Shown: piece by piece, positions 34,831-46,830 of the stretch
How positions within the stretch are numbered: position 1 is the stretch's first letter
How the letters are laid out: each line of letters begins with the position of its first letter
Assembly: GCA_963989385.1 (NCBI GenBank)
Contig: OZ022506.1
Span: 23,251,903 to 23,315,902, forward strand
DNA length: 64,000 nt
Reading direction: 5' to 3'
From: Ctena decussata
Lineage: Eukaryota; Mollusca; Bivalvia; Lucinida; Lucinidae
Position numbers and translations under genes: made by a program
Notes under the pieces: generated by a model
What the model was told of the DNA's origin: nothing
Seen by the model: only the letters and a program-made list of their open reading frames with translations
Databases searched by the model: none

Positions 34831-35459
34831 TCCCGAAAAGTTTCTAAGTTTGAAAATGCCATAGGTTTCCCAAAAATGATAGCTCGTCTGTCTATGGGAA
34901 AAATAAAATGACTTTCTCCCAAACCATGCCGTTGAAAGATTAGACTCGCCTCTGAACAAATACTTTTAAAGAAAACCAAGTAACATTTGCACACAGTTCT
35001 CTGCACGTAGCGTCAGTTAAATGACACGGCCATCTAATACCATTCTGATTTTCTTTCATTTAATCCCCGAAACAACAGATCAGTCATACCTCCTGCAGTC
35101 ACATTTTCCCATCTACAACTTCAATGCCGCACGTGACGCGGAAGTTCTTCATACGATTTAAGGTGCGGAGCAAGTGCCTTCGTTTATCGAGATTACCCAC
35201 CGTCCGCAGAAGCCATTTCCTGTGAACTTTCTTAGTTTGAAAATGCCGTAATTTTGTCAAAACAAAATTTCTTTTTCAAAGAGGCAGGTGCACAACCTCA
35301 GTATGTCTGTAACAGTTGTATAAATTTTCAGACTAATTGCTAAAAAACTGTGGAAGGAGTTCATTATACAAACTTTTCAGAGGGGCAGACGGACAGACAG
35401 ATAGGCGGACAAACGGACGGACAGGGAGAAGGACGCACGGTTAAGAGGAAACATAATGC
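34831..35459. other. intergenic, nothing recognised
   Basis: A purine-rich GGACAGACAGATAGGCGGACAAAC patch (about 35395-35440) is the only notable feature. A shorter match to this patch occurs near 52495. Confidence 0.45.
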
Positions 35460-36440
35460 CACTGGTTTTCGTCACGGGGGCATCAAAATGTTCATATACT
35501 CATTTAGTTGACAGTGTGTATCATTTTTTGCACAAAACGCTTGTACAAGTGCCATGAACTCTTATGTTCTAGCACTTTCTCATATAAAGCACTAGAAAGC
35601 AAACGGACCGAAAAGCAAATTGACCTACCCGTTAAAACAGGTCGACCAAAGGTCAAAACTAGAATTATCTTTGTAGTAATTGTATACTCAATGTTACATA
35701 CCAAGTTTCAAGGCCATCGGTCTATTGGTTCTCGAAAGGAAGATATTGAATGTATTTTACCATATCTGGCCGAGGCAGCCATATTGAACATGTAACCTGG
35801 ACCGTTTCAGCAATGTTTTGTTCCCTTAATCTCTAGACGATCTAAATGAAATTCGGTTACAATTGACCCAGTGGCTTTTGATGAGATGTTGGAAATTTTC
35901 GACATATTAGTTACCTGGGCCAAATGTCAAAGGATGACCTTGTGCTCTTGTACTCATAAATTTTCATGTACTCATTAAAATGACTGCAGATTCCAATTTT
36001 GGGCCAAAATCTTCGCCAATTTTCTTGATATCTTACGTCTTAGCATTTTCCAATACAAACACAAGTGAGCAAATTTGACCTTGCCGTAGAAAGATCTAGG
36101 TCAGCCAAAGGTAATAATTTGAACAATCTTGGTAGTACTTATGTACCCGATGCTAATACCATCGGTCTACTGGTTCCGGAGAAGAAGATTTATGAAAGTT
36201 TTACCATATAAAGCGTGGCGGCCATGTTTGTCAAGTGTCATTTGAACAACGTTTCGTTTCCGTCAAGCCTGGAAGCTACATATGGATCTTTTTAGAATCT
36301 TCCGGTGGCTTTTTAGAAGAAGTCGTTTGAACGACTTAGTGCTGACGGACGACGACAATCGATGGACGACGGTCGACGACGAACAACGGAGCTTGCCTAT
36401 CCTTTAAGCTCCCCCGGAGCCTCCGGCTCAAATGAGCTAA
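35460..36440 (-). repeat. tandem-repeat element in reverse orientation
   Basis: Read on the minus strand it starts at 36440 with TTTTAGCTCATTTGAGCC and a GTCGTCGTCC-rich head. At least two long degenerate units follow with the words CCATCGGTCTA(C/T)TGGTTC and GACCAAAGGT / CAGCCAAAGGT. It is the same architectural class as the arrays at 5061, 25250, 32800 and 49585. No coding function. Confidence 0.6.
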
Positions 36441-36940
36441 AATCATTGTTAGCTAGATTAAGAAATATCAGACATAAAGTTAAGAACAATCGATTCATGG
36501 TCTTTAATATTGCTTTTATTTTACACGAATATCATAACTTGTGAATGGAGTGTGTGTATTGTGTAACGTGGCTAAGTTTGGAATTAAGAATGAAATGCTA
36601 TTTTGGGTAGAATGAATTTTATTGACTGTTTTGTTACTGTAACAGTGCTCCAGATAAGAAGGGGTAACAGGGATGATTTCGGGATGCGTTTCCTTAGTCC
36701 TGAATCATACATAAGTTGTGACTCTCATTAGACCGCCTCTCCAAAATATGTTTTCGTCAAGAAATAAGAAAACGATTCTCAGATTATCACCAACGCCTCT
36801 CTTTGTCTGGAGCTCAGGTCTACATTCATGACACTGTTTAAATTATTATTACAACATTTTATCATATGACGTCGCATCTGAGAGTATAATAAAGCCATGC
36901 ATTAAAAACGATAATCCACTAGTGGATTAAATGTGCAAAT
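36441..36940. other. intergenic, nothing recognised
   Basis: No gene. A 16-bp perfect palindrome AATCCACTAGTGGATT lies at about 36911-36926. Confidence 0.45.
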
Positions 36941-37212
36941 TACGTCATAACGTTATACGTTGACGTCCATAAAAACGTCGCGTTTTCTGATGGCGAAATC
37001 GTGACGTTTTAATGCAAAATCTGCTAATAAAATGCAATTTTAGTGTCATATGATAAATAGAATCTTGCATTCGTGCTCCTGTATTATTGAATTTATTTAA
37101 CTCGTTGGGGAAAACCGATAAGATGCTCGGCATAGCCTCGCATCTTATCTTTTTCCCAAACTCGTTTAATAAATTCAATGATACATGAGCACTCATGTAA
37201 GATCCTCTATTT
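36941..37212 (-). mobile_element. palindromic MITE (GATAAGATGC hairpin family), copy 1
   Basis: Reverse complement of 45803-46035. It contains GTCGCGTTTTCTGATGGCG, TTGCATTCGTGCTCCTGTATTATTG, and the hairpin GATAAGATGCTCGGCATAGC with its complement. It ends near GAGCACTCATGTAAGATCCTC. Confidence 0.65.
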
Positions 37213-37636
37213 AAATGCAAAGTTTGCTGTATATAGGCTGTATGTTCAATGTCATCAAATTGTTATAAAAACTACGAAATCGTAAGACTGCTTATTAATT
37301 ATTACATAGTTATTAATAAATATCGAAGTTTTATTCCGGGTATTGGCTTATTATTAATGGTAACCAACGTGGTATCCCACGAGAACACGAGTAATGCACA
37401 GCCATTCATCGCATAAAAACAGTGCCATTTTCGAACACTCCCTGACATTTGCCAGCTGTTCGTGAGAGTTGCATGACAAATAAAGTAAAGACTAGCAATG
37501 TATCAATAGGACGCCGATGCCCCCGCCTAATGCCTTGAGTAAATGGGCGCCTTGATTAAGGTACTGGGACTTTTAGGATAACTAGGTTCCTAGAGGCTGA
37601 CTTGAAAAAATAAAAGGGAAATCAAAGGACCATGAA

Positions 37637-37813
37637 ATACAGTCAAACCTGTCTTAAGGGGTCACCACAGGGGAACCATAAAATTGGCTGCTTAAGACAG
37701 GTGACCCCTTAATACAGGTTCATTTGCGCTGTATTTTGGGAACCCCAAAAATTAGCTGCTAAGGACAGGTGACCCCTTAATACAGTGACCCCTTAAGACA
37801 GGTTCGACTGTAT
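37637..37813. mobile_element. mariner-like MITE (ACAGTCAAACCTG ends)
   Basis: Terminal inverted repeats of about 30 bp (ATACAGTCAAACCTGTCTTA on the left, its near complement on the right). An extra internal copy of CAGGTGACCCCTTAATACAG occurs. TA lies at the borders. Only 177 bp long, non-coding. Confidence 0.75.
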
Positions 37814-37849
37814 AGGTAAAAAAGACTTACATTTATCCTGCAGTCATAT

Positions 37850-38755
37850 CTCGGACACGAATTTGACATTAACATGTTTGCATTATAGCCTGTTCAAATA
37901 GCTTAAGTGCGCATTGTAGCCTTGACAATAACCTAGTGACATGTTCCTTGCGCGTAACAAATTGTCTTTGCAGATAGTTTTGAAATCCCACTACGCAGGA
38001 CGAAGTTATTGGCTGGATATAAACTGGTTTCACTGTAGCCTAAGCACAAAGTTAAAGTGTGGACTGTGACCTTGACCTTTAAGCTAGCGACATGAACATT
38101 ATCTTGTCATGAAAATCATTTATGCCATAATAATTTTGAAATCCCGCCATGCAAGTCAAAGTTATTGGCTGGATACCAAATGTTTCACTATAGCCTATTC
38201 ACAATGTAACCTTTACATCTGTGCTAGCGACATGGTTTTTACACGTGGCATTTCGTCTTGTCATGATGATCAGCTCTGCCAAGTAACTTTGAAATCCCAC
38301 CAGGCAGGACAGCTTACGCTTTGTACATGAACATGTTTAGCTGAAGCCAATGCACAGAGTTTAAGTGAGGACTCTGATCTTGATCTTAGAGCTAGTGACA
38401 TGGTTCATGCACGTGACACATCATCTTGTCGTGATGATTATTCATGCCAGATAATTTTGAAATCCCGCTATGCAGGACAAAGTTATTGACCCTACACGTG
38501 TTTAACTATATCCTATGCACAAGTGTGACCTTGACTATTAAGCTAGCAACATGATTCTTGCACGCGACACGTCGCCTTGTCATCATGATAATTTGTGCCA
38601 AATATTTTTTTAAATCCCACCATGCAAAACAAAGTTGTGGGCCGGACACGAAAACACAAACACACTTATTCACACATACACATACACGCGCGCGCGAGCG
38701 CAGACAGGGTAAACTTTATATGCCCTTCTGCCCTTTCATGGCTGGGGCATAAAAG
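37850..38755 (+). repeat. tandem-repeat element, period about 150 bp
   Basis: Five or six degenerate units with GACCTTGAC(C/T)(T/A)TTAAGCTAGC, GACATG and TTTTGAAATCCC words. It closes with (CA)n and (CG)n simple repeats at 38655-38700 and a GGCTGGGGCATAAAAG end. Confidence 0.65.
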
Positions 38756-39805
38756 ACACGTTGAGCATACCGATAAACTATAATATCAACTGCATTGAAA
38801 AAAAAAGAAACAATAACACACAGTTAAGTATTGAACAACCACCATGTTTGTCAGTAATTTTGTCAAAGAGAGACAACTATTATGAGTTTCTGTGTTGCTT
38901 CTTTGGCTAACTAAATCTTTCCAAATAGGGATATACTTTTTTTTAAATAAAAATTGGCTCCTAGAGGAGCAAACTCTTTCCTTTAACAGTTGTCGCTCTT
39001 TGAGAATGGAGATACAAATGAAAATGGCAGAGTTGCTTGCCCTGAAAGTGTACCTATTTCCCGCGAGGTGTTTGGACAAATACCAATAGTTTATCTACAT
39101 TTGTTACATGGAAGACACCTTAGAAATTCTTTTGCGGCCCTGAATCATTGTTCCCATACATGAAAATTTTATTGGATATTTTTAGGGCATATGCTTTCCT
39201 TAAGGTCATAGGGAAATTTTTAGGAGAACCAACTCAGCCAGTTTTCTTAATGCCTCTCTCTTAAAAGGGATCAAGCTTGAAGGAAAGAATTTACTCCCCA
39301 CTAGGAGCATTTTCCTTCGTTAAGGATAGAAACCCTTTTGGAAAGGCTTTGATATCCAGGAAAGATACCAGGCAGTTACTGAAGTTTTTTTTTTCCTTTT
39401 GTAAAAATGGTTGAAAAATTTGGAGTTGTACCCATGCATCTTTAAACAGCAGTCAGTGTAGTAAGGATACCAACACAACCATAGCAAAAGCATCCCCATT
39501 TTGAAGTGAATTCGTATACCTTATCGAAGTTACCCACAATTTTAACTCGCAAAGCACTTGAGCCCGGCCATCGAGAGAACATGCAAGAGATGTGGTATAA
39601 AATCATAAAATATGGGCTTATTTTAGGAGCATTGAGAAGACCGAAGTGTTCGATACTCGAAACTAGCAGCATAAAACTTTATCATTCTAATTACCTATGA
39701 TATGCATTCCCGCGTAAGATGAAAGATATCTCGATCTAATGTAATCGTCGCATGGACTATTGGTAGTATCCATATTTGGATAAAGCTGGCAGACATAATT
39801 TGCAA
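38756..39805. other. intergenic, nothing recognised
   Basis: Short ORFs on both strands only. No domain or splice pattern could be supported. Confidence 0.5.
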
Positions 39806-39892
39806 TGAGCCGTGTCACGACAAAACGAGCAAAGTGGCATGTGCGCCCTGCGAAGACTCTGATCAGCCTGGGTATCAGCGCAGTTTGAACAG
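39806..39892. mobile_element. foldback MITE copy 5, left part
   Basis: TGAGCCGTGTCACGAC start and GACTCTGATCAGCCTGGGTA arm. It is interrupted at 39892 by a LINE tail and resumes at 41048. AGTTTGAACAG occurs at both junctions. Confidence 0.85.
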
Positions 39893-41047
39893 CGCAGTTT
39901 ATGACTACCAGAACTCGTACTGAAACTTTCCGGAAAAGTTGTATCCCTTCTTCCATTGCATTGTGGAATAGCTTAGACAGTTCTGTAAGAGAGATTGGCT
40001 CCTTTGAAGGATTTAGAAACTCCTTGAAAACAATACTGTTCCCCAAAATAACTACCTCTTCAAGTAAGGTAAATAGATATCTATCAGTGATCCACTGCAG
40101 AATTCGTAACTGTTGTAGTAATCTAAATTATGATTTATTTCGAAATCATCTAAAAGTGTCACCACTCTGTTCTTGTAATACCGATAATGAAACAGCCACT
40201 CATTACGTTTTTGAGTGTCCGCTTTTCGATAATCAGCGACTCATTCTCTTCAGAAGAACAAGACATTATCACCCTCTTAGTTTAAACGCACTTCTATATG
40301 GAAAAGATAACCTTAATAATTCTGATAATAACAAGTTGTTGTTAGAGACCCTAAGTTATATAAAAAACACGGGGCGTTTTAGATAATGTGATACCCCTTT
40401 CAGATGCACGTTTTCTTTCTGAGCTGACGGAGGAGGCGGAACCAAGCATGTACTAAACTAACATGAAGCCGAATAATGTGGTGATGACGGCCTGTTTGCG
40501 TATATTATTATTATAACTATTCACAGCGGGCACCTGGGGTCGAGATGGCGTCGAACCGACGTCGGTGCGGCGTCATTACGTCGAAACGGCGTCAATGCGA
40601 CGACTTTTCGACGTTATGGGCCTGCTGGGTTACTATTATTATCGGCTATTATTACTACTATTGATTGTATTGTGACAGAGCAGTGGCGTTACCCCTAGAG
40701 CCTAGTTGTGTTGTTTGCTTCCCTGTGCTGGCAGTGACTTCCTGAACAGGAGGAGAGTTATCCCTAGGTTGTTCGGCCTCATGTTTTAATAATCATCATT
40801 ATTATCTTCTTATTATTGTTTTTATTATTATTATTTATTATTATTATTATATTATTCTTTTTTTTTCTTATACTTTTTTTGTTTACTCATCTACATATTC
40901 TCTGTTTATATTATTATGGTGTAGCCTAGTTGACGATTTGTATATACTGTTCTAAGGGAAGGGCTGTAACTAATGTTGGTAGAACTTGTAGCCCAACCCT
41001 ATTGTTAGTTCTAAGACAATAAAATATGTTTAAACTTAAACTAAACT
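39893..41047 (+). mobile_element. 5'-truncated LINE inserted in a MITE
   Basis: The frame open from 39892 to the stop at 40384-40386 encodes the C-terminal tail of a LINE reverse-transcriptase protein. Landmarks are I-P-S-S-I-A-L-W-N-S-L, F-R-N-S-L-K and a Cys-His knuckle-like C-S-C-N-T-D-N-E-T-A-T-H-Y-V-F-E-C-P-L-F. A 3' UTR follows, ending in GACAATAAAATATGTTTAAA and a short A-rich tail. An 11-bp target-site duplication (AGTTTGAACAG, 39882-39892 and 41048-41058) marks retroposition by target-primed reverse transcription. A GC-rich palindromic patch (40525-40635, GACGTCGG/CGTCGAAACGGCG words) in the UTR may be a nested MITE. A CR1/Jockey-type clade is likely from the C-terminal style. Confidence 0.88.
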
Positions 41048-41200
41048 AGTTTGAACAGAGTCTATGCTATTAGCTTAAACGCTAGCTAAGGTTCTAAGCT
41101 AGCTGCATGCTGACAGCGAAGACTCTGATCAGACTGGCCGAATGCCCAGGCTTATCCTTGCTTGCCGCACATGTCAATTTTCTGTTTTGTCGTGCCAAGG
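41048..41200. mobile_element. foldback MITE copy 5, right part
   Basis: Resumes at AGTTTGAACAGAGTCTATGC and continues through CTAGCTAAGGTTCTAAGCTA to a degenerate end TTTTGTCGTGCCAAGG. Joined to 39806-39892 it makes a normal-length element. Confidence 0.8.
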
Positions 41201-41298
41201 AGTGCTGACGCCTTGCGACAATGCCTCGATTTGAGCAAATAGTATGTTCTATGAAATGTTATTTCTCATGACCACATTTTTCTTGAACTGCAAGAATA

Positions 41299-41549
41299 TA
41301 TACAGTCAGACATAAGTTAAGCATCTCCTGAATAAGTTGCGCCATAGAAGAAGGTATGTTTCAAGTAACGTTATCACAGGAATATCTTTGCTTTTTGCAT
41401 CAAGATTCTGTCTAAATCTTTTTCACTATCCAAAAAAACTGAAATATTTGAAATTTTATTAAATTCATATCAAATATGCCGATTTGTCGAATATGAAATT
41501 TAACATTCAAATAATTGGAGTAATGCTTAACTTATGTCTGACCGTATAT
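41299..41549. mobile_element. mariner-like MITE (TACAGTCAGACATAAG ends)
   Basis: Inverted termini of about 26 bp: TATACAGTCAGACATAAGTT and AACTTATGTCTGACCGTATA. TA at both borders; non-coding, 250 bp. Confidence 0.8.
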
Positions 41550-42590
41550 AAAAAGTCTTATTGTTAGCGAAGTATATAATATGAAAGGCTGCTGGCTACA
41601 GAATTTGATAATGCAAGGTAGAATTTATTATTACCATAAAATTTTCGTAAAAATTGAAATAGGATTTTGCATTTCACTGAGTCATGAAAAAAAGTTGTAC
41701 TCTGTATATTGTTTGAGCAGCCGGAAATCATGCAAAAAGTATTGAATCGCCGTCTAAAAAGTATTGAATCGCCGAGACGCGGTTATCGTAATATTTCATT
41801 TAGCAAGTAGTGATACATAGAATTCAAGCTCGTGTGAGCTGTCCCAGCCCATGGGCAAGACAGAATTTTCCAGCACCGCTAAAAATAGAACAAACCCTGT
41901 CTCGTAAGTAAGAAAACAAAGACTTCAATACTGTAACTCAAGTTTTCATTTTGTGCTATTACATGTGCGTGCCTTTCACAATAAACCGGCAGTTTTCCTT
42001 ATACACATAGATGTAAAATTTGCTTAACGCCGGGTTCGAAAAAGCCAAAATGCGTAACGAAGTATACAACATTGGGTGCTTCTTTCGCAGTACACAAAGA
42101 ACATCATTGACTGAAATTCCGTGAATTGTATATCACCTCTGCCTTATCTAAACCTTGCATACCCGTACGAAAATTCTGACATGATTACAGCAGGAGTCCT
42201 GCTGGACATTGACAGGAATTTCATTTTCAGGCTGAATTATAATAGTATGTGGAAAACAATTAAAATCCACTCAAGATTCCAGCAGGAAAATTTGAAAATT
42301 CATGCCAGGAATCCTAGCAGGAAAACAGAGCTGAAAATTTTGCAAAATTAATTGAATATAGCATAAAGATTTTGGCGGTACACTTAAACTTACACAGTGA
42401 ATCATAAGTGATGAATTCAACTTGAAGACTGGCCATGCTGTTTGTTTGTACTAAACATTATTATATCATTACCTTGTTTATAATGGAACACTACACGTCT
42501 TAACTGACACAGCAATGTGTCTTTGTACCTTAAACTTTTTGACGAAGTAAGTTAATACATTAATGCCAGGTGTCCCGTTAAAATAACATA
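41550..42590. other. intergenic, nothing recognised
   Basis: Contains a short direct repeat AAAAAGTATTGAATCGCCG (twice, about 41733-41775). A repeat-rich 76-codon ORF (42121-42351) is built partly of CAGGA(A/G)TCCT(G/A)GC words. No gene. Confidence 0.45.
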
Positions 42591-42828
42591 TGAGCCGCGA
42601 CGCGAGAAAACCAACAATGTGGTTGTGCGCCCAGCGCAGACTCGGATCAGCCTGGGCATCCACCCAGTTTGATCAGATTCTTCCTTAAGTGTTCAATGGG
42701 TAGCTAAGGGTCTAAGCTACATCCATGCGGACAGCGAAGACTCTGATCAGACTGGGCGGATGTCCAGGCTGATCTGAGTCTGGGCTGGGCGCACAACCAC
42801 TTTGTTGGTTTTCTCGTGTCGCGGATCA
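42591..42828. mobile_element. foldback MITE (TGAGCCGCGAC family), copy 6
   Basis: Full-length 238-bp copy, near consensus, with one terminal change (GCGGATCA at the right end). TA at both borders. Confidence 0.9.
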
Positions 42829-43339
42829 TATGCATATGCAAGCAGTGTAGGTCCAGAAGGCGGCGTCTGATCAGGTACTAGACTTTAAGCGCAAAACTTA
42901 AAGCAATTTCTATATAAAAGCTAAAACCTAACTAAACCAGATGCCTTCAGTGGTGAATGGACGTATCGAGTGATAAGGATAAAAGAATCCACTATAGGTG
43001 TAAATGAGTTAAAGGCAGAAGTGGACTATAAAACGCAGAAGTAGCTACCTATTCTCAGTTTTCCAATAGCCACCAAAGAGTTAACATCTACAGTAGCGCC
43101 TGTAGATTTATCTCTAATTTGATTGGCTGTTGATTTGCTGGGGTATTTACCTGTGAAAGTATTGACAGCTCTTATTGGCTAAAACAAGACAGTGGTCTAA
43201 TTTGCACAGTAGCTAAGTCATGCCCACTTACTGCCTCATACAGGTAGCTAATCCTCTACCGGGGGGGGTTCAGAAATCCTGCCTTTAATACAACTAAACC
43301 ACATCTTACCAAGGTACCAAAATGCGCAACACAACTGAT

Positions 43340-43915
43340 TTTGCTGTCTTTCGTCTCTTTAGTTCTCCAATTTTTATGAAGAAAATTCAAACATTTGTTA
43401 CTTTCTGTTCGCTTCGCTGGACGATGGAACCCTTTCAAAATTAGTCTACTCTAAGAAAAAGGAGTTTGCTCCTAAAGAAGCAAATTCTTCTTAACGAGTT
43501 GACCCACATTGACCTGGGAGGCTAAAAACTAAAATAGGCAGTCTTGATTCCCCTTAAAAACTACATATGAGCCGCGACCCGAGAAAAACAACAAAGTGGT
43601 GCGCCCAGCGCAGGCTCAGATCAGCCTGTGCATCCACCCACTCTGATCAGAGTCTTTGTTGTCCGCATGGAGATAGCTTAGACTCTTAGCTACCCTATTA
43701 GAGCTTAGCACAGAGTCTGATCAGACTGGGCTTATGCTCAGGCTGATCTGAGTCTGCGCTGGGCGCAAAACCACTTTCAAATGGTTGGTTTTGTCATGTC
43801 GCGGCTCAACTATTCCTCTTGGAGGTTTACCTTGCTACTGTTCATAAAAATGTAATTTGCTTTCGCTATGCTTTCACTATTTAGGCCGTCAAATTTTATC
43901 ATCTATCTACTTAAA
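43340..43915. repeat. segmental tandem duplication, unit 1
   Basis: Unit 1 of a two-copy duplication with a 591-bp period (for example GCTTCGCTGGACGATGGAAC at 43411 and 44002). Each unit carries one foldback MITE at the same relative place, so the MITE was present before duplication. Divergence is roughly 10-15 per cent by eye. Confidence 0.8.
43568..43808. mobile_element. foldback MITE, copy 7 (in duplication unit 1)
   Basis: 241-bp copy with the left end TGAGCCGCGACCCGAG and right end TTGTCATGTCGCGGCTCA. Confidence 0.88.
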
Positions 43916-43927
43916 ATATAGACAAGG

Positions 43928-44494
43928 TTGTTGTCTTTGGCCTCTTTAATCATTTCCACCATTTTTATGAAGGAAAATCGCACATTTGTTACTTTCAGCT
44001 AGCTTCGCTGGACGATGGAACCCTTTCGGAATGGGTCTACTCTTAGAAAAGGGAGTTTGCTCCTACAATAGCAAATTCTTTCTTTAATAATTGACCCACA
44101 TTGACCCGGGAGGCTAAAAACTAAAATAGGCAGAGTTGATTCCCCTCAAAAACTACATATGAGCCGCGACACGAGAAAAACAACAAAGTGGTGCGCCCAG
44201 CGCAGACTCAGGTCAGCTTGGGAATCCACCCAGTTTGACCAGAGTCTTTGTTGTCCGCATGGAGATAGCTTAGACTCTTAGCTACCCTCTAAGTGCTTAG
44301 CAAAGAGCCTGAGCAGACTGAGCTGATGCCCAGGCTGATCTGAGTCTGCGCTGAGAGCACAGCCACTTTTAAATTGTTTGGTTTGTCATGTCGCGGCTCA
44401 ACTATTCCTTTTGAAGGTTTACCTTGCTATTGTTCATAAAAAAAGTAATTTGCTTTCACTATTTCGGCCGTCAAATTTTATAATCTATCTACTC
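43928..44494. repeat. segmental tandem duplication, unit 2
   Basis: Second unit, ending about 80 bp from the end of the receptor-like exon at 44577. The right boundary is TTTTATAATCTATCTACTCA. Confidence 0.8.
44160..44400. mobile_element. foldback MITE, copy 8 (in duplication unit 2)
   Basis: 241-bp copy. It shares the border context of copy 7 (ACTACATA before, ACTATTCC after), confirming that it arose by segmental duplication and not by a separate insertion. Confidence 0.88.
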
Positions 44495-44576
44495 ATAGAA
44501 AATAAAATACAAGCAAGCAGAACACATTACATAAATAACAAACGGTCATTGACGGACTGACTGCCGTTTGAAATAC

Positions 44577-45278
44577 TTGAAGATATTGGTCAGCACACAC
44601 TCGCACATGCTTTTGGTAGACGTGGTAGTAATTCGATGTTGAAATCATTACTGAAGAGAGATTGATGTAAATAAGACCTTCTTCTTCGACGAATTCATTC
44701 TCAGTAAGCTCCACCTGTTTACAGTACAGAAGTGGCGATAACAACTGAAACTGTCCTTTACCAACGGCCCTATTTTTCATAGCTTCGTTAGAGAATACGG
44801 GTATTAGATCAGGATGATGACCGCCTACTTCTTTTGCTTTAAAGCTGAGACCAAATTCTGTGTCAAATTCCGTCCAAAATAACACTGTACTCACCAGTCT
44901 CATCAGAAACGTTACTTTGCCACTTTCTACTTCTATATACCTAGAACTGTCTAGATAACTCATGAACGGTTTAACCTTTTCCTTGACATCGACACCTGTG
45001 TTAGACTGAACAGCTGCTATACAGATATAATTTTGTCCTTTGTCTGCCTCTTGCTTAAATGTGGCAACTACTTCAACGGTTAGCTCTTCGACAATGGTTT
45101 GTAAAGCTTTCTTTAGCGTTTTATGGAGTGTTGGTATCGGAGGAAACTTGTCGCCAGGTTTATATTCTAATTTTAGCTTAAGAACTATGGGCAAACCAAA
45201 CAGTATTTTCAACGGTTGTCCACAATGGCATTCCATTAGCATCTCACCCAGAGGACAAAATACAGGCCTGCATACATT
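44577..45278 (-). CDS. receptor-like ectodomain gene, exon 2
   Basis: The acceptor on the minus strand is CTTCTATCTGTTTACAG, and translation starts N-V-C-R-P-V-F-C-P-L-G-E-M in phase 0, matching the donor phase at 54388. The exon is open for 234 codons. It has a Cys-rich start (C-R-P-V-F-C, then E-C-H-C-G), an extended mixed alpha/beta middle, then L-Y-C-K-Q-V-E-L-T-E-N-E-F and, near the end, V-R-V-C-A-D-Q-Y-L-Q. This order resembles the membrane-proximal ectodomain of molluscan secretin/adhesion-like receptors; that is inference from pattern memory. A weak donor (CTTCAA|GTATTT) in phase 0 ends it. If unused, the frame runs 27 codons further to a stop at 44493-44495, and those residues include a hydrophobic stretch. 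The frame upstream of the acceptor (N-terminal part of the long ORF up to 45356) is MITE sequence, not protein. No seven-helix exon follows in the window. Confidence 0.75.
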
Positions 45279-45309
45279 CTGTAAACAGATAGAAGGCAAA
45301 CATTTAATT

Positions 45310-45507
45310 TGAGCCGCGACACGACAAACCAACAAACTAGCATTTGCGCCCAGCAAAGACTCAGGTCAGTCTGAGCATCCACCCAGTCTGATCATAGTCT
45401 TCCCTCTGCCCTTAAAGTGTAGCTAAGTTTCAAAGCTACGCCCAGACTGAGCTGAGCCTGTTCTGGGTGCATATGCCACTTTGTCGGTTTTCTCGTGTCG
45501 CGGCTTA
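45310..45507. mobile_element. foldback MITE, copy 9 (internally deleted)
   Basis: 198-bp copy lacking part of the central region. Its inner edge lies about 31 bp upstream of the acceptor of the receptor-like exon 2, so it probably supplies the branch-point region of that intron. Confidence 0.88.
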
Positions 45508-45596
45508 TTTGCCTGGGCATGTTCTTCTATCAGAATGACTGATGATGTTAACTTGAACATATAAAGAGAGGTATGGTATTTAGCATAACAGTTATA

Positions 45597-46035
45597 GAGG
45601 ATCTTACATGAGTGCTCATGTATTATTGAATTTATTAAACGAGTTGGAGAGAAAATAAGATGCGAGGCTATGCCGAGCATCTTATCGATTTTCCCCAACG
45701 AGTTTAATAAACTCAATAAAACAGGAGCACGAATGCAAGATTCTATTAATCATAAGACACTAAAATCGCATTTTATTAGCAAATTTTGCATTAAAACGTC
45801 ACGAGTGCTCATGTATTATTGAATTTATCAAACAAGTTGGGGAAAAAGATAAGATGCGAAGCTGTGCCGAGCATGTTTTCGATTTTACCCAACGAGTTTA
45901 ATAAATTCAATAATACAGGAGCACGAATGCAAGATTCTATTTATCATAAGACACTAAAATCGCTATTTATTAGCAAATTTTGCATTAAAACGTCACGATT
46001 TCGCCATTAGAAAACGCGACGTTTTAATGGACGTC
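45597..46035 (+). mobile_element. palindromic MITE (GATAAGATGC hairpin family), two tandem copies
   Basis: Period 192 bp (GAGTGCTCATGTATTATTG at 45611 and 45803). Each copy has the AAGATGCGA..GCCGAGCAT hairpin and the TTTGCATTAAAACGTCACGA end. Inverted relative to 36941-37212. Confidence 0.7.
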
Positions 46036-46718
46036 AGCGTTTACTGGCGTCCGACTAAAGGTGACCGCGTACCAGTGGTGGCCGTTTGCATTTTGCACGC
46101 GCAATTACGTATTTGATCCGTCTCAGATTTGGCCATTTTGTAAAAGGAAACAAAAGGAACTCCCACAAAAAAGACTGGTTAAATTATCTCCCCGGAAGGC
46201 AAAAAGGTTAACAATTTCCCAAAGCTACCCTCATACCAACATTATTGCCTTGCCGGGGATCACAACCCTTGATACACACATAATTAAATACAGAAATAAA
46301 CATGAACAAATTGCTTTATAAATGAGTACATGTACCTATGACGAAAAAAGGTATAACCTGCAACCAGCCTGCAAAAAGCATCTAAATTCTTGTAAATGAC
46401 AGCACACTTGTAACCATTATTTATGTTTGTTTTCGACGTAATGTAGCGTGCGCCTACGAAATGACTACGTCAGAGTTTTACAGTCCGTTTCTGATTGTTG
46501 CTTATATTCTATCTGTGCTGAACGCGCTAAAACTATCAAACTCTGACAATGACCACAGGCTTACAATGACATACCATCAAAGTTTAAATCCACGTCAAGG
46601 TTTTGAAAAATGCATCATTCAACGCATGGCATTCGAGACGGCCATCACTGGTATACCACGCTCGTATTTCAATGCGTTTTGGTTACCTAGTTTGAGGATC
46701 TGTCACAGGCACAAGTTA

Positions 46719-46830
46719 TTAGCTACCCTTTAAGCGTTTAACGGAGGCGCTGATCAGACTGGATATATGCCAAGGCTGATCTGAGCGTTGAGCACACAAC
46801 CACATGGTTGGTTTTCTCGGGTCGCGGCTC
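46719..46830. mobile_element. foldback MITE, copy 10 (right half only)
   Basis: Starts at AGCTACCCTTTAAGCG and ends TCTCGGGTCGCGGCTC. The left half is missing. It abuts the left arm of an inverted repeat (46831-47022). Confidence 0.82.

Noticed and set aside
45279..45356. N-terminal part of the 287-codon minus-strand ORF
   Set aside because: It begins inside MITE copy 9 and crosses a clear 3' splice site at 45279/45278.
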